Shown: positions 24,737-33,567 of the stretch, in pieces
Layout: every line of letters starts with the position of its first letter
How positions within the stretch are numbered: position 1 is the stretch's first letter
Assembly (NCBI RefSeq): GCF_007830615.1
Contig: NZ_VLLI01000011.1
Span: 62,001 to 126,000 of the forward strand
Origin: Mucilaginibacter frigoritolerans
Lineage (GTDB): Bacteria > Bacteroidota > Bacteroidia > Sphingobacteriales > Sphingobacteriaceae
Reading direction: 5' to 3'
Length of the DNA stretch: 64,000 bases
The notes under the pieces: model-generated
Databases searched by the model: none
Told to the model about the DNA's origin: nothing
The model's input: the letters and a program-made list of their open reading frames with translations, nothing else
Translations under genes and position numbers: made by a program

Positions 24737-25735
24737 TTAGGAAACAGTTAAAATAATTTTGCCAAATTGTGATGATACTTCCATCTTTTTTACGGCTGTA
24801 TCTGCATTAGCAAGAGGGAATACTTCATCTATAACAGGTACAATTTTATGTTCGCTTACAAAATCAAGCAGTGCTTTAAATTCTTCCTGAGTGCCCATGG
24901 TTGTGCCCAGGATTTGTAATTGTTTCCAGAATATTTTTCGACCGGGTAGTTCGGGAATATTACCTGCCGTAGCTCCAAAGGTTACAATGCGTGCTCCAGG
25001 ATTGCAAAGATCCAATAGTTTGGCAAAGCCTTCACCAAGGGCACTATCAATAATTACATCAAATCCACCGGCCAGGTGATGCAATTGCTCTGCCCAATCC
25101 TGCGATTTGTAATTTACCCCGGCTGATGCGCCTAATTGTTTTGCCCGATGAAGCTTTTCGCCGGTGCCTGAGGTAACAAATACCTGGCAGCCTGCGGCTA
25201 AAGCCAGTTGCAGGGCAATGGTGCCTGTTCCAGAGCCCACACCCACTATCAATACTTTTTCGCCTTTTAGGGCTTTGCCTTTTGTAAATAATGCTCTATA
25301 AGCCGTTAATCCGCCAAGTGGAATCGCTGCGGCATGTTCCCAATTTAAATGAGCTGGTTTATGATACAGATATTCGGCCTTCACTTTAACATATTCGGCA
25401 AAAGTGCCATCCTGAGGTAAACCAAGGATACTGGCCTGATCTGACCGGTAAGCAGGGTTGCTTCCCCAATCCATACTTGGGTTAATAATAACTTCTTTAT
25501 TGAGCCAATGTTTGTCAGCATCGCCTCCTACTTCGGCAACAATGCCCGAACCATCAGAGCCTAATATGGTTGGATACTTGATCCCAGCATATTTACCAAC
25601 CGTTATCCAGTAATCGCGGCGATTTAAGGCAGCAGCTTTTATTTTTACTAAAACCTCACCTGCATTTAATATAGGATTTTCTACTTCTTTCAGGATAAGT
25701 GGCTTATCTGCTGCTTCAAGAACTATGGCTTTCAT
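24737..25735 (-). CDS. Zinc-type alcohol dehydrogenase/quinone oxidoreductase family (MDR) protein
   Basis: About 332 residues. I use the ATG at 25735 (MKAIVLEAADKPL) rather than the longer frame to 25798, whose leader overlaps the sod terminator. GroES-like N-terminal domain (SDGSGIVAEVG) and Rossmann domain with VGVGSGTGTIALQLA at about 150-165. The catalytic zinc site is not complete, which suggests a zinc-independent quinone/enone reductase-type NADPH enzyme. It lies 2 bp upstream of the reductase gene and probably forms an operon with it. Confidence 0.82.
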   Translation of the reverse strand: MKAIVLEAADKPLILKEVENPILNAGEVLVKIKAAALNRRDYWITVGKYAGIKYPTILGSDGSGIVAEVGGDADKHWLNKEVIINPSMDWGSNPAYRSDQASILGLPQDGTFAEYVKVKAEYLYHKPAHLNWEHAAAIPLGGLTAYRALFTKGKALKGEKVLIVGVGSGTGTIALQLALAAGCQVFVTSGTGEKLHRAKQLGASAGVNYKSQDWAEQLHHLAGGFDVIIDSALGEGFAKLLDLCNPGARIVTFGATAGNIPELPGRKIFWKQLQILGTTMGTQEEFKALLDFVSEHKIVPVIDEVFPLANADTAVKKMEVSSQFGKIILTVS

Positions 25736-25787
25736 AAGAGAAATGTATTGATCGATTATTGCTTCGTGCGTAATAGTGGGTAAATAA

Positions 25788-25821
25788 AAAAACGGCAAAA
25801 TTTTTAAATCTTGCCGTTTTT
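25788..25821 (-). terminator. Terminator of the superoxide dismutase gene
   Basis: Eleven-base arms (AAAAACGGCAA at 25788-25798, complement at 25811-25821) form a hairpin 17 bp past the minus-strand sod stop. It is followed in the transcribed sense by a T-rich run. It sits just upstream of the MDR start. Confidence 0.8.
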
Positions 25822-25838
25822 ATTTTTTGGAAACTAAA

Positions 25839-26447
25839 TTACTTTGCTTTCGCGTACAATTCAGCAACGTGGTTCCAGTTAATCACATTCCAGATTGCTG
25901 CCAAGTAATCCGGACGACGGTTTTGATATTTCAGATAGTAGGCATGCTCCCAAACATCGATAGCGAAAATTGGAGTTCCTTTTACTTCAGCAATATCCAT
26001 TAAAGGACTATCCTGGTTAGGGGTTGAAGTAACGGCCAATTTTTTGTCTGGAGTAACAATTAACCATGCCCAGCCCGAACCGAAACGGGTAGCGCCAGCC
26101 TCGTTAACCTTGGTTTTGAAATCAGCAAATGATCCGAAGGTGCTGTTGATAGCTGCAGCCAGTTCGCCTGTAGGCTCGCCACCACCGCTTGGTGAAAGCA
26201 GCGTCCAGAACAAGCTGTGGTTATAATGACCGCCACCATTGTTACGAACAGCAGTTGGGAATTTCGAGATATTTTTAACGATATCTTCAATATTGCTGTC
26301 AGCCTCAGGTTTACCTTCCAATGCTTTATTCAAGTTGGTAACATAAGCCTGGTGGTGTTTACCATGGTGAATTTCCATGGTCAATTTATCAATGTGCGGT
26401 TCTAGTGCGTCAGTTGCGTAGGGTAACGCAGGTAGTGTAAAAGCCAT
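25839..26447 (-). CDS. sodA: Superoxide dismutase, Fe/Mn type
   Basis: The 202-residue enzyme has a full set of metal ligands: His27 (EIHHGKHH), His77 (GGHYNHSLFW), Asp164 and His168 (DVWEHAYY). It disproportionates superoxide in the cytoplasm. Length and motifs are typical. The metal cannot be assigned by eye with certainty. It is monocistronic, with its own terminator and a TATATTTG promoter box 35 bp before the start. Confidence 0.95.
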   Translation of the reverse strand: MAFTLPALPYATDALEPHIDKLTMEIHHGKHHQAYVTNLNKALEGKPEADSNIEDIVKNISKFPTAVRNNGGGHYNHSLFWTLLSPSGGGEPTGELAAAINSTFGSFADFKTKVNEAGATRFGSGWAWLIVTPDKKLAVTSTPNQDSPLMDIAEVKGTPIFAIDVWEHAYYLKYQNRRPDYLAAIWNVINWNHVAELYAKAK

Positions 26448-26481
26448 AATGCTAAGTTTAAAGTTGTATGATAGTTTATAA

Positions 26482-26489
26482 CAAATATA
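26482..26489 (-). promoter_or_regulatory. -7 promoter box for sodA
   Basis: The minus strand reads TATATTTG, an exact TAnnTTTG match, 35 bp upstream of the sodA ATG. No good -33 box is seen at the usual distance. Confidence 0.4.
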
Positions 26490-26568
26490 AAGTGTTGAAG
26501 GCGATATTTGTTCTAATAAATGTCAAGTTTTTGTTTAGTTGCAGATGTATGATAATGTATGACCGTAA

Positions 26569-27039
26569 TTATTTTCTTTTGCTTTTAAAAAAACCTCTTA
26601 CCAGTTCAGCGCATTCATTTTCTAGTATACCACCGGTTATTACAGTTTTAGGATGTGTTATTTTTTGATTAATGCGTCCAAAACCCAATTTAGTATCATA
26701 AGCACCAAAAACAATACGGCTTAACTGAAACCAGTATGATGCACCGGCGCACATTACACAGGGTTCCATGGTTACGTAAAGTGTACAATCCTGCAGGTAT
26801 TTGCCGCCCATAAAATTGGCTGCAGCAGTTAGCGCCTGCATTTCTGCATGTGCGGATACATCATTTAATCGCTCGGTAAGGTTATGACCCCGGCCTATAA
26901 TTTTACCCTTACAAACAACAATGGCCCCGATAGGTATTTCATCTTCGGCAAGGGCAAGTTTAGCCTCCCTGATAGCCTCATTCATAAAAAAATCATCAGG
27001 CGAAATTGCGGGCTCATCGCCAAAGTTAATGTATCGCAT
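26569..27039 (-). CDS. tadA: tRNA-specific adenosine deaminase
   Basis: This 156-residue cytidine/deoxycytidylate-deaminase-fold enzyme has zinc ligand His64 and proton shuttle Glu66 (SAHAEMQAL) plus Cys94 and Cys97 (EPCVMCAGA), and the FGAYDTKLGF segment. The set matches TadA, which makes inosine at tRNA wobble position 34; guanine deaminase is a less likely alternative. Its start overlaps the stop of the upstream csaA-like gene by one base (TAATG), so both translation machinery genes are coupled. Confidence 0.85.
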   Translation of the reverse strand: MRYINFGDEPAISPDDFFMNEAIREAKLALAEDEIPIGAIVVCKGKIIGRGHNLTERLNDVSAHAEMQALTAAANFMGGKYLQDCTLYVTMEPCVMCAGASYWFQLSRIVFGAYDTKLGFGRINQKITHPKTVITGGILENECAELVRGFFKSKRK

Positions 27040-27374
27040 TATATAAGTTTGCTGCCATTTGGCACTGTTTTTTCAATTGATGCTAAAATAATATCGCCAT
27101 TCTCATCTGCAAAGCCTGTAAGCAAAAACTGCGACATAAAGTTTGCAATCTGTTTTTCGGGAAAATTGATAACTCCCATAACCTGCCTCCCCGGCAATTG
27201 TTCTTTGGTATAATGCTTGGTTATTTGAGCGCTTGTCCACTTAATTCCCAAAGGGCCAAAGTCAACCTTAACTTTGTATGCGGGTTTACGGGCCTGCGGA
27301 AAATCTGCAACTTCAAGAATTGTCCCTGCACGCAGTTCAACTTTTTCAAACTCATGCCAGTTAATGGTTTCCAT
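27039..27374 (-). CDS. csaA: CsaA-like tRNA-binding domain protein
   Basis: The 111-residue OB-fold protein is a stand-alone tRNA-binding domain as in CsaA, MetRS C-terminus and Arc1p. Motifs VELRAGTILEVADFPQARKP and KQIANFMSQFLLTGF are present. CsaA has been described as a chaperone-like or tRNA-binding protein; its exact role is unsettled. It is translationally coupled to tadA. Confidence 0.88.
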   Translation of the reverse strand: METINWHEFEKVELRAGTILEVADFPQARKPAYKVKVDFGPLGIKWTSAQITKHYTKEQLPGRQVMGVINFPEKQIANFMSQFLLTGFADENGDIILASIEKTVPNGSKLI

Positions 27375-27498
27375 GTTGCAAAGTTAAAAACCTAAATGAA
27401 TTCAACATCTGGGTATAATAGTTATTTTACCAAACCAATCAATTAAATTGCAGCACAATTTTTAACGACAAATAAAGTTATAATCGAAAACGACAAAT

Positions 27499-27984
27499 AT
27501 GAAAAAGTATTTTTTACTATTAAGTTTAATCATTATTGCAATTTCTTCCTGTACAAAAAGCGATTCTACCGCTGTCAGTGCAGCCCAGCAGGCTGCAATA
27601 GATAATTCTCTGATACAGTCTTATATTAAGGCCAATAATATTACCGCTACCGAAGATGCGTCAGGAGTTTATTATTCTATAATAACTGCCGGCACAGGAG
27701 CTAATCCAACCGTAAGTTCTACTGTAACAGTAAGTTATACTGGAAAACTGTTAAATGGAACTGTTTTTGACTCTTCACCGGCTCTTACCGCACCTTTATC
27801 CGGTTTAATATTAGGCTGGCAATATGGATTACCATATATTAATACCGGTGGCACTATTCTTTTATTAATTCCTTCTGCGTTAGGATATGGAACTACGTCG
27901 CCAAGTGCAAGCATACCAGCCAATTCTGTACTTGTGTTTACCATCACACTTACAAGTTTTACAACAAGCAGTACCGGCAAATAA
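27499..27984 (+). CDS. FKBP-type peptidyl-prolyl isomerase lipoprotein
   Basis: The 161-residue protein has a lipoprotein signal with Cys18 (AISSCTKS), then an FKBP domain at about 60-155: VTVSYTGKLLNGTVFDSS, GWQYGLPYINTGG and LLIPSALGYG. It would assist folding of exported proteins at the periplasmic face. Substitutions in the pocket (for example LPYINTGGT where ALPLMKVGG-like sequence is usual) suggest possibly low isomerase activity. It stands alone between divergent and same-strand neighbours. Confidence 0.88.
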   Translation: MKKYFLLLSLIIIAISSCTKSDSTAVSAAQQAAIDNSLIQSYIKANNITATEDASGVYYSIITAGTGANPTVSSTVTVSYTGKLLNGTVFDSSPALTAPLSGLILGWQYGLPYINTGGTILLLIPSALGYGTTSPSASIPANSVLVFTITLTSFTTSSTGK

Positions 27985-28072
27985 TTTATTGGGTTAAAAA
28001 TCAGCGCATTAACTTGATTTGTATTAACTTAGTGTGAAGAAAGCCCCGCAACTATTTTACTGGTCAACAGTT

Positions 28073-28615
28073 ATGAGGAAGAATGCCTTTATTTTGTTTT
28101 TTTTATTGCTGACTAATAGCATCAGCGGTCATGTTTATGCTATCGGTAGTCATAAATCAGTAAGTATTGATAATTTAAAAAAAGAGCAGTTAGCTTTTAA
28201 AGCTGATACCACGCCTCCGGCTGAAGTAATGGAAGTAATCAAGGAAGCTGTGTATTCGCTCAATAATTTTGACATTGACAAAGTCGCAAACTTGTATACC
28301 CCCAATGCCCTGGTAGCCGATGATGAACCGCCCTATTCGTGGAATGGACCTACAGCCGGGGTGCAATGGGTAAATGCTGTTGAACAGGTATGTAAGGATA
28401 ATAAATTAACGAAACTTAAAGGATCAATCGAAGCAATTAATGTTTATCAGCAGAGTGCTGATAATGTTTATGTGGTAGTACCTGTTAGTTATAATGGCCA
28501 ATTACCTGACAAACAACACTTTAATTCGAAAGGCGCATTCACATTTGTACTGCGGTTTATAAACGGTAAATGGCTTATTAAGAGCCAGGTATGGATGCCG
28601 AAAAGAGGATTTTAA
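28073..28615 (+). CDS. Exported SnoaL/NTF2-like protein
   Basis: About 180 residues from the ATG at 28073, which starts a signal peptide (FILFFLLLTNSISGHVYA); an in-frame GTG at 28034 adds 13 unlikely residues. Residues about 55-178 fit the NTF2/SnoaL-like fold: a helix start EVMEVIKEAVYSLNNFDIDKVANLYTP, acidic DDEPPYSW, and a C-terminal GAFTFVLRFINGKWLIKSQVW strand pair. Periplasmic; ligand or reaction unknown. A bidirectional terminator follows. Confidence 0.7.
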   Translation: MRKNAFILFFLLLTNSISGHVYAIGSHKSVSIDNLKKEQLAFKADTTPPAEVMEVIKEAVYSLNNFDIDKVANLYTPNALVADDEPPYSWNGPTAGVQWVNAVEQVCKDNKLTKLKGSIEAINVYQQSADNVYVVVPVSYNGQLPDKQHFNSKGAFTFVLRFINGKWLIKSQVWMPKRGF

Positions 28616-28687
28616 ATTTAGAATCTTCTGTTTCTGCTAAGCTGACGAAGCCTTTATTCACCCGAAAGAACACAAAGAAGATAAATA

Positions 28688-28726
28688 AAAAATGCCCTGG
28701 ATGATTATCTCATTCAGGGCATTTTT
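28688..28726. terminator. Bidirectional terminator
   Basis: Arms AAAAATGCCCTG (28688-28699) and complement (28715-28726) have a 15-base loop, with A and T runs at both ends. It lies between the convergent SnoaL-like and SPW-repeat genes. Confidence 0.82.
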
Positions 28727-28764
28727 ATTTATGCTATATCCGAAATCTCTAAAAGAGGATTGGA

Positions 28765-29175
28765 TTAGATTGAATCGATAGAAGTTAATCCGCCTTCAGA
28801 AAGTGAAGGATGGCGTTTGGTTGTAAAAGGTGACTTTTTGGTGAATATGCCCAAAAAGAATAACAAACCACCAATTAGTAATTCTGGCCAGAAAGCTTTT
28901 GATGAAAAAGTGTATAACCATGGAGATACTGCCAGGAAAAATCCCATAACAACATCTAAAGTTAAATGCATTTCCATCGGGAATTTTTTGATCGGGCTTG
29001 CCGCGTTATCAGCAAAAATTGCCATAATCAACTGTAACCAACCTATGTAAATAGGGATGAATATAGCTGCGCTTGAAACACCTGTTAAGTCAAATAACCA
29101 TGGTGTAGCTATCAGCGTAAGGGCGATGATATAATTTAAAACTCCGTAAAAGCCTGTTGAAATGAATGGTTTCAT
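28765..29175 (-). CDS. SPW repeat-containing membrane protein
   Basis: The 136-residue protein has four membrane helices, two of which carry the PW motif of the SPW family (ATPWLFD and SPWLYTF). The repeats have internal pseudo-symmetry. Such proteins are inner-membrane proteins of unknown function, often in stress-related loci. Monocistronic; the C-terminal tail is Lys/Ser-rich. Confidence 0.8.
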   Translation of the reverse strand: MKPFISTGFYGVLNYIIALTLIATPWLFDLTGVSSAAIFIPIYIGWLQLIMAIFADNAASPIKKFPMEMHLTLDVVMGFFLAVSPWLYTFSSKAFWPELLIGGLLFFLGIFTKKSPFTTKRHPSLSEGGLTSIDSI

Positions 29176-29344
29176 TTTTTTTGCGAATTAGTTATTTTTC
29201 TTTTTTACTAAAAATACATCCACGAATGCATTTTTTTTCAAAGGTATAAAATTTGATTTATCTGTAAACTCTTTTACGTAATTATTCAGGAAAACTGTTT
29301 AATTTTTTTACGTCGATTAAATAGTTGTGTTTTTAACCGAAGGC

Positions 29345-29749
29345 TTACTGAGGTTTTTTTACAATTTTTGAAGCAACTAAAGCGAATAAGCCCAGTATAA
29401 TGCCAGATAATACCCCAAAAACCGGCCCTATAATCAGCATTGTTAGTCTTGGATGAATGGAGAGAAACGATGGCATGTTCTGTCCCATATTGGCCATTGC
29501 CGCATGGTGATTTATATAAGTTTGATAAAAATATATATGTACAGCGGTTATCCAGATACAGTTAACCATGCTTACTAAAAAGCCGTGTAAAAAATATTTT
29601 CCCGCACATACCTTCGCTATTACCAGCGCACAAAAGCCAAAAATTATGAGCCAAAAAGCAGGTTCAATATTTTGCGGGATAAGTGCTATGGTGCCAAAAG
29701 CCATTATCAACCCAAAGAGGGATAATTGAACAATTATTTTCCAGTTCAT
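29345..29749 (-). CDS. Hypothetical four-helix membrane protein
   Basis: This 134-residue protein has four hydrophobic segments (about 7-24, 31-48, 55-75 and 100-128) and a His-rich loop (HHAAMANMGQNM). I do not recognise a family. A short basic tail (KIVKKPQ) ends it. Neighbouring genes give no functional hint; spacers on both sides suggest an independent unit. Confidence 0.65.
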   Translation of the reverse strand: MNWKIIVQLSLFGLIMAFGTIALIPQNIEPAFWLIIFGFCALVIAKVCAGKYFLHGFLVSMVNCIWITAVHIYFYQTYINHHAAMANMGQNMPSFLSIHPRLTMLIIGPVFGVLSGIILGLFALVASKIVKKPQ

Positions 29750-29865
29750 GTATCAGGATTTTATATAAATGTAAAACTAATTGGTAAAAAATAAAACTTC
29801 ATGAAGCAAGGAAGCATCAAGAGAAAGAATATGGAAGAAATAACAGGATAATTTTAAGACTACTA

Positions 29866-31500
29866 TTAGAATTGTTTTGACGATGCAGGTGAATTAGATT
29901 TTTTGGTAATTAGCACAACTACACCTCCAACAGCCTTTTTACCATACTGTGCTATTGCTTCTTTATCTTTTAAAATCGTTATACTTTGAATATCATTTGC
30001 ATTTATCCGGGATATATTGTCGGTTTCTTTTCCATCAACAATATAAATAGCATTTGAAGGAATTTCTTTTACCCTTACTTCTGCAGATTTCCGGCTAGTA
30101 TCTGTTTTTTCGTTTGCATCAGCATTCCACAGCTTACTTTCTTCAGTTTGTTTTGATCTTGTATCGTCTAGTGTAAAGGCTATAGGTACGGAATATGCTA
30201 CCCTTGCCAAATGTCCATTTTGAACACCCGGACTCCATTTTGGAGATAGTTTTATTACTCTTACTGCTTCTGCATTAATACTACTATCAACACCCCTCAC
30301 GGTATGTATATTGGTTAATGAGCCATCTTTTTCAACTACAAAGCTAATAATTACTCGTCCTTGTGAAGCTAGTTTACGACTTTCGGCCGGGTATTGTATG
30401 TTGTTTGCCAAAAACTCGTAAAAGGCATTAACCCCGCCAGGAAACTGTGGTACCTGTTCAATTGCGGTAAAAACTTTATTATCTCTTGCCGGAACTGTAT
30501 CTGTGGAAAAAGAAGGAATCCTGCCTTTTGCTTGTGAAGCTATTAGAGGTTCTTCTCCTGTGTTTTTAATTGCTGGCGCAACTAAAGCAGGCATATCTTC
30601 TTCATTCTGGCTGCTATCGGTAGTTGCCTTGATTAAAAATACCTGCTCTGCTTTTTTGTTGAATAATCGTACCGGCTTACTATTATTTACCGTTGCTGAT
30701 GATAAAATCAACATTAACACAAATAGAGGAGCAGACAAGCCATATTTAACCAATGCAACATATTTTGAATTGTTTTTCTGCAGCATTTTAATCCTCTTTT
30801 TTAATAAACTCTGATTAAAAAAGGGATTAACCAAGCGGTGAGCCTCGGTGTTAAACGTTTGACTCAATAACAGAAGCGCATAGGTTTCTTTAGTAGTACC
30901 GGCTTTAATGGCTTGCTTATCGGCTATAAATTCATGAATATGTTTTACGGCAAGCCTGTAAAAATAAACTACCGGATTAAACCAGTTCATAATCATAACG
31001 GCTTCCGCAAGCAATATATCAACAGAGTGCCATTGATTAGCATGAACACGCTCATGTGCAGCAACAACCTGGTTGTTTTCGAGATTATTACCTAAACGGA
31101 TTTTTTTAAAAAAAGAATAAGCGACGTTTGCCTGTGGCTGATCGATTATTTTGTTTAAGGCTACCAGCTGCGATATAAAACGGATAAGCAAAAACGCGAT
31201 TCCAATAATATAGATAGCAACAAATATTTGCCCAAGGGTAATTTGTGTATCCCTTATCGGCTTAAACTGGTAAAACATTACCGGATTGGTGTATATGGTA
31301 TATTTAACTTTTTGGGTTATAAACAGGCTTTTTACCCAATTTGCCTGGATCATTGGTATTAAAAAAGACAATATTAATGCAGTAACAAGGTAAACCCGGT
31401 TAAGCTGAAAAAAAGTTTCGCGACTTAACAGGATAATATAAAACCCGTAGAATACCACCAGGTAAATATTTACCAGCATTAAATATTGCCACCAGCTCAT
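29866..31500 (-). CDS. M56 (BlaR1-like) metallopeptidase fused to TonB C-terminal and plug-like domains
   Basis: Within 544 residues the N-terminal membrane part (helices in 1-110) leads into an M56 zinc peptidase with His149-Glu150-x-x-His153 and a further helix near 245-265. A periplasmic TonB C-terminal domain follows (about 345-440, PQFPGGVNAFYEFL and GRVIISFVVEKDGS). The last 60 residues resemble the start of a TonB-dependent receptor plug (IYIVDGKE, NDIQSITILKDKEA, GGVVVLITKK). It is coupled 3 bp after a BlaI-type repressor gene, the classic sensor/protease and repressor arrangement. The signal sensed is unknown. Confidence 0.85.
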   Translation of the reverse strand: MSWWQYLMLVNIYLVVFYGFYIILLSRETFFQLNRVYLVTALILSFLIPMIQANWVKSLFITQKVKYTIYTNPVMFYQFKPIRDTQITLGQIFVAIYIIGIAFLLIRFISQLVALNKIIDQPQANVAYSFFKKIRLGNNLENNQVVAAHERVHANQWHSVDILLAEAVMIMNWFNPVVYFYRLAVKHIHEFIADKQAIKAGTTKETYALLLLSQTFNTEAHRLVNPFFNQSLLKKRIKMLQKNNSKYVALVKYGLSAPLFVLMLILSSATVNNSKPVRLFNKKAEQVFLIKATTDSSQNEEDMPALVAPAIKNTGEEPLIASQAKGRIPSFSTDTVPARDNKVFTAIEQVPQFPGGVNAFYEFLANNIQYPAESRKLASQGRVIISFVVEKDGSLTNIHTVRGVDSSINAEAVRVIKLSPKWSPGVQNGHLARVAYSVPIAFTLDDTRSKQTEESKLWNADANEKTDTSRKSAEVRVKEIPSNAIYIVDGKETDNISRINANDIQSITILKDKEAIAQYGKKAVGGVVVLITKKSNSPASSKQF

Positions 31501-31503
31501 GCT

Positions 31504-31875
31504 CTATTTTTCTTTAAGTTTTTCAATCAGTTGCATTATCTCATCGGCCTCTTTAAGGTCAATTTTTTCTTTTTTTACGAAATAAGAGAACATGCGTTTC
31601 ACTGAATTATCAAAATAACCGTTCATTAGCTTATCTGTGGCAAAGTTCTGATATTGTTCTTTGCTGATAACCGGATGATATTCATGGCTTTTTCCGTATG
31701 CTGTATGCCCAACAAACCCTTTGGTCTCTAATATCCTTATAATGGTTGATACCGTATTATAGGCGGGTTTAGGCTCCGGTAACACATCAATCACATCTTT
31801 TACATAGCCTTTTTGCAGTTGCCATAGTACCTGCATTATTTGTTCTTCGGCCCGCGTTAATTCTTTAATTTCCAT
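31504..31875 (-). CDS. BlaI/MecI/CopY family transcriptional repressor
   Basis: The 123-residue protein is a winged-helix repressor: LTRAEEQIMQVLWQLQKGYV at the N-terminus, then the recognition-helix region PAYNTVSTIIRILETKGFV and a C-terminal dimerisation helix. BlaI-type repressors are cleaved after activation of their M56 partner, encoded 3 bp downstream. Autorepression from the divergent 238-bp spacer is likely. Confidence 0.92.
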   Translation of the reverse strand: MEIKELTRAEEQIMQVLWQLQKGYVKDVIDVLPEPKPAYNTVSTIIRILETKGFVGHTAYGKSHEYHPVISKEQYQNFATDKLMNGYFDNSVKRMFSYFVKKEKIDLKEADEIMQLIEKLKEK

Positions 31876-32113
31876 ACAACAATTTCATTTAGGTCTGATC
31901 AGATTGAATAGGGTCAAATTCCTTTAGTTCTGACCTGATAATTTCCGCAATTGGAAGCGAAATCAAAATAAATCAGCACAGACACCTACTCATTTAATTT
32001 ATCTGAAACTAAGTTATAATTTATAAATCAAATATGCAACTAAGTGCTTAGTTTTTCTTAAATTGTTTATTTATTATTCATTTTGTAGCTTTCCAACTTT
32101 ATAAAACCATTCA

Positions 32114-33514
32114 ATGACGATAACTTTTCATGGTGCTGCCCGTAATGTAACCGGCAGCAAACATCTGGTACAGCTAAATAATGGCGTTCGGATTTTATTG
32201 GATTGCGGCATGTTTCAGGGTATGGGTGAGCATACTGAAGATTTAAATGAGCATTTTGGGTTTAACCCGGTAACGGTTGATTACCTTATACTCTCGCACG
32301 CGCATATTGATCATTGCGGTTTAATACCCCGTTTGGTTGCCGAAGGTTTTAAAGGGCAGATATTTTGTACCCCTCCAACATTCGATCTGGTGAAAATTCT
32401 TTTAATGGATTCGGCGCGGATACAGGAGCAGGATGTTGAATATAGCAATAAACATCGCCGTAAAAATAATTTACCGCTTTTAACACCATTGTACACAGAG
32501 GAAGAGGCAACAAACTCTTTTGATTTATTTAAGATGGTTGATTATAATCAGGAATACACCATTACCACCGAAGTAAAGTTTCATTTTACTGATGCAGGCC
32601 ACTTGGTGGGTAGCGCAGCTGTTCATCTTAATATATTGGAAAATGGGAAACAAACACATATCACTTTTAGTGGTGATGTTGGCCGTTATGGAGATTTACT
32701 TTTAAAGAGTCCGCAGCAATTTCCGCAGGCAGATTACATTTTACTGGAATCAACCTATGGCGATTCCCTGCATAAAGAAATCGGATCAGTTGAAGGGAAA
32801 TTATTGGAAGTGATTAAGCATACCTGTATCGATGAAAAAGGAAAAGTAATTATCCCGGCATTTAGTGTTGGCCGAACCCAGGAAATATTATACGCCTTAA
32901 ATTCACTCGAGCTTAAAGGCATACTGCCTGATCTGCATTATTATGTGGATAGTCCTTTATCTGAAAAAGCTACCCATGTATTAATGGATCATCCGGAGGT
33001 TTATAATAAAGCAGTATGTGATGTTTTAAAAATTGATTCTAATCCGTTTGGATTTAAAGGGCTAAAATTTATCCAGTCGACAGATGAATCAAAAGCATTA
33101 AACGATGATCCGGCTCCATGCGTAATCATTTCATCATCCGGTATGGCCGAAGCAGGAAGAGTAAAGCATCATATTAAAAATAACATCGGCAATAAAAACT
33201 GCACTATTTTAATGGTGGGCTATTGTGAACCTAATTCATTAGGCGGAAGGCTTTTGAGAGGTGAAAAGGAGGTTCATATTTTTGGCGAACAATATGAAGT
33301 AAAAGCCGAGGTGCAATCCATTAAATCAATGAGCGCGCATGGTGATTATAATGATCTGCTTCATTTTATATCCGGTCAGGATCCGCATAAAGTGAAAAAA
33401 ATATTTTTGGTTCATGGTGAATACGAAGTGCAGCAGCATTTTAAAGAAAAGTTGTTAGCCAATGGTTTTGCCGATGTGGAAATACCCTACCAGCATCAAA
33501 AAATAGAACTATAA
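32114..33514 (+). CDS. Metallo-beta-lactamase/beta-CASP RNA-processing-type hydrolase
   Basis: The 466-residue enzyme has the MBL motif SHAHIDHCGL (His62, His64, Asp66, His67), a FTDAGHLVGSA His motif and an IPAFSVGRTQEIL beta-CASP segment. Its C-terminal RMMBL region has VQSIKSMSAHGDYNDLL. This matches YSH1/CPSF-73-like exonucleases conserved in bacteria; RNA cleavage is expected, but substrates in Bacteroidota are not established. Monocistronic, with a bidirectional terminator at its end. Confidence 0.88.
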   Translation: MTITFHGAARNVTGSKHLVQLNNGVRILLDCGMFQGMGEHTEDLNEHFGFNPVTVDYLILSHAHIDHCGLIPRLVAEGFKGQIFCTPPTFDLVKILLMDSARIQEQDVEYSNKHRRKNNLPLLTPLYTEEEATNSFDLFKMVDYNQEYTITTEVKFHFTDAGHLVGSAAVHLNILENGKQTHITFSGDVGRYGDLLLKSPQQFPQADYILLESTYGDSLHKEIGSVEGKLLEVIKHTCIDEKGKVIIPAFSVGRTQEILYALNSLELKGILPDLHYYVDSPLSEKATHVLMDHPEVYNKAVCDVLKIDSNPFGFKGLKFIQSTDESKALNDDPAPCVIISSSGMAEAGRVKHHIKNNIGNKNCTILMVGYCEPNSLGGRLLRGEKEVHIFGEQYEVKAEVQSIKSMSAHGDYNDLLHFISGQDPHKVKKIFLVHGEYEVQQHFKEKLLANGFADVEIPYQHQKIEL

Positions 33515-33519
33515 TAAAA

Positions 33520-33549
33520 AACAGGATGTCCATTTTGAGACATCCTGTT
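33520..33549. terminator. Bidirectional terminator
   Basis: Arms AACAGGATGTC (33520-33530) and complement (33539-33549) enclose an 8-base loop. An A-run lies on the left, giving a T-run for the minus-strand transcript. It separates the convergent MBL and M28 genes. Confidence 0.82.
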
Positions 33550-33567
33550 CCCTATATTTTACTCAGC

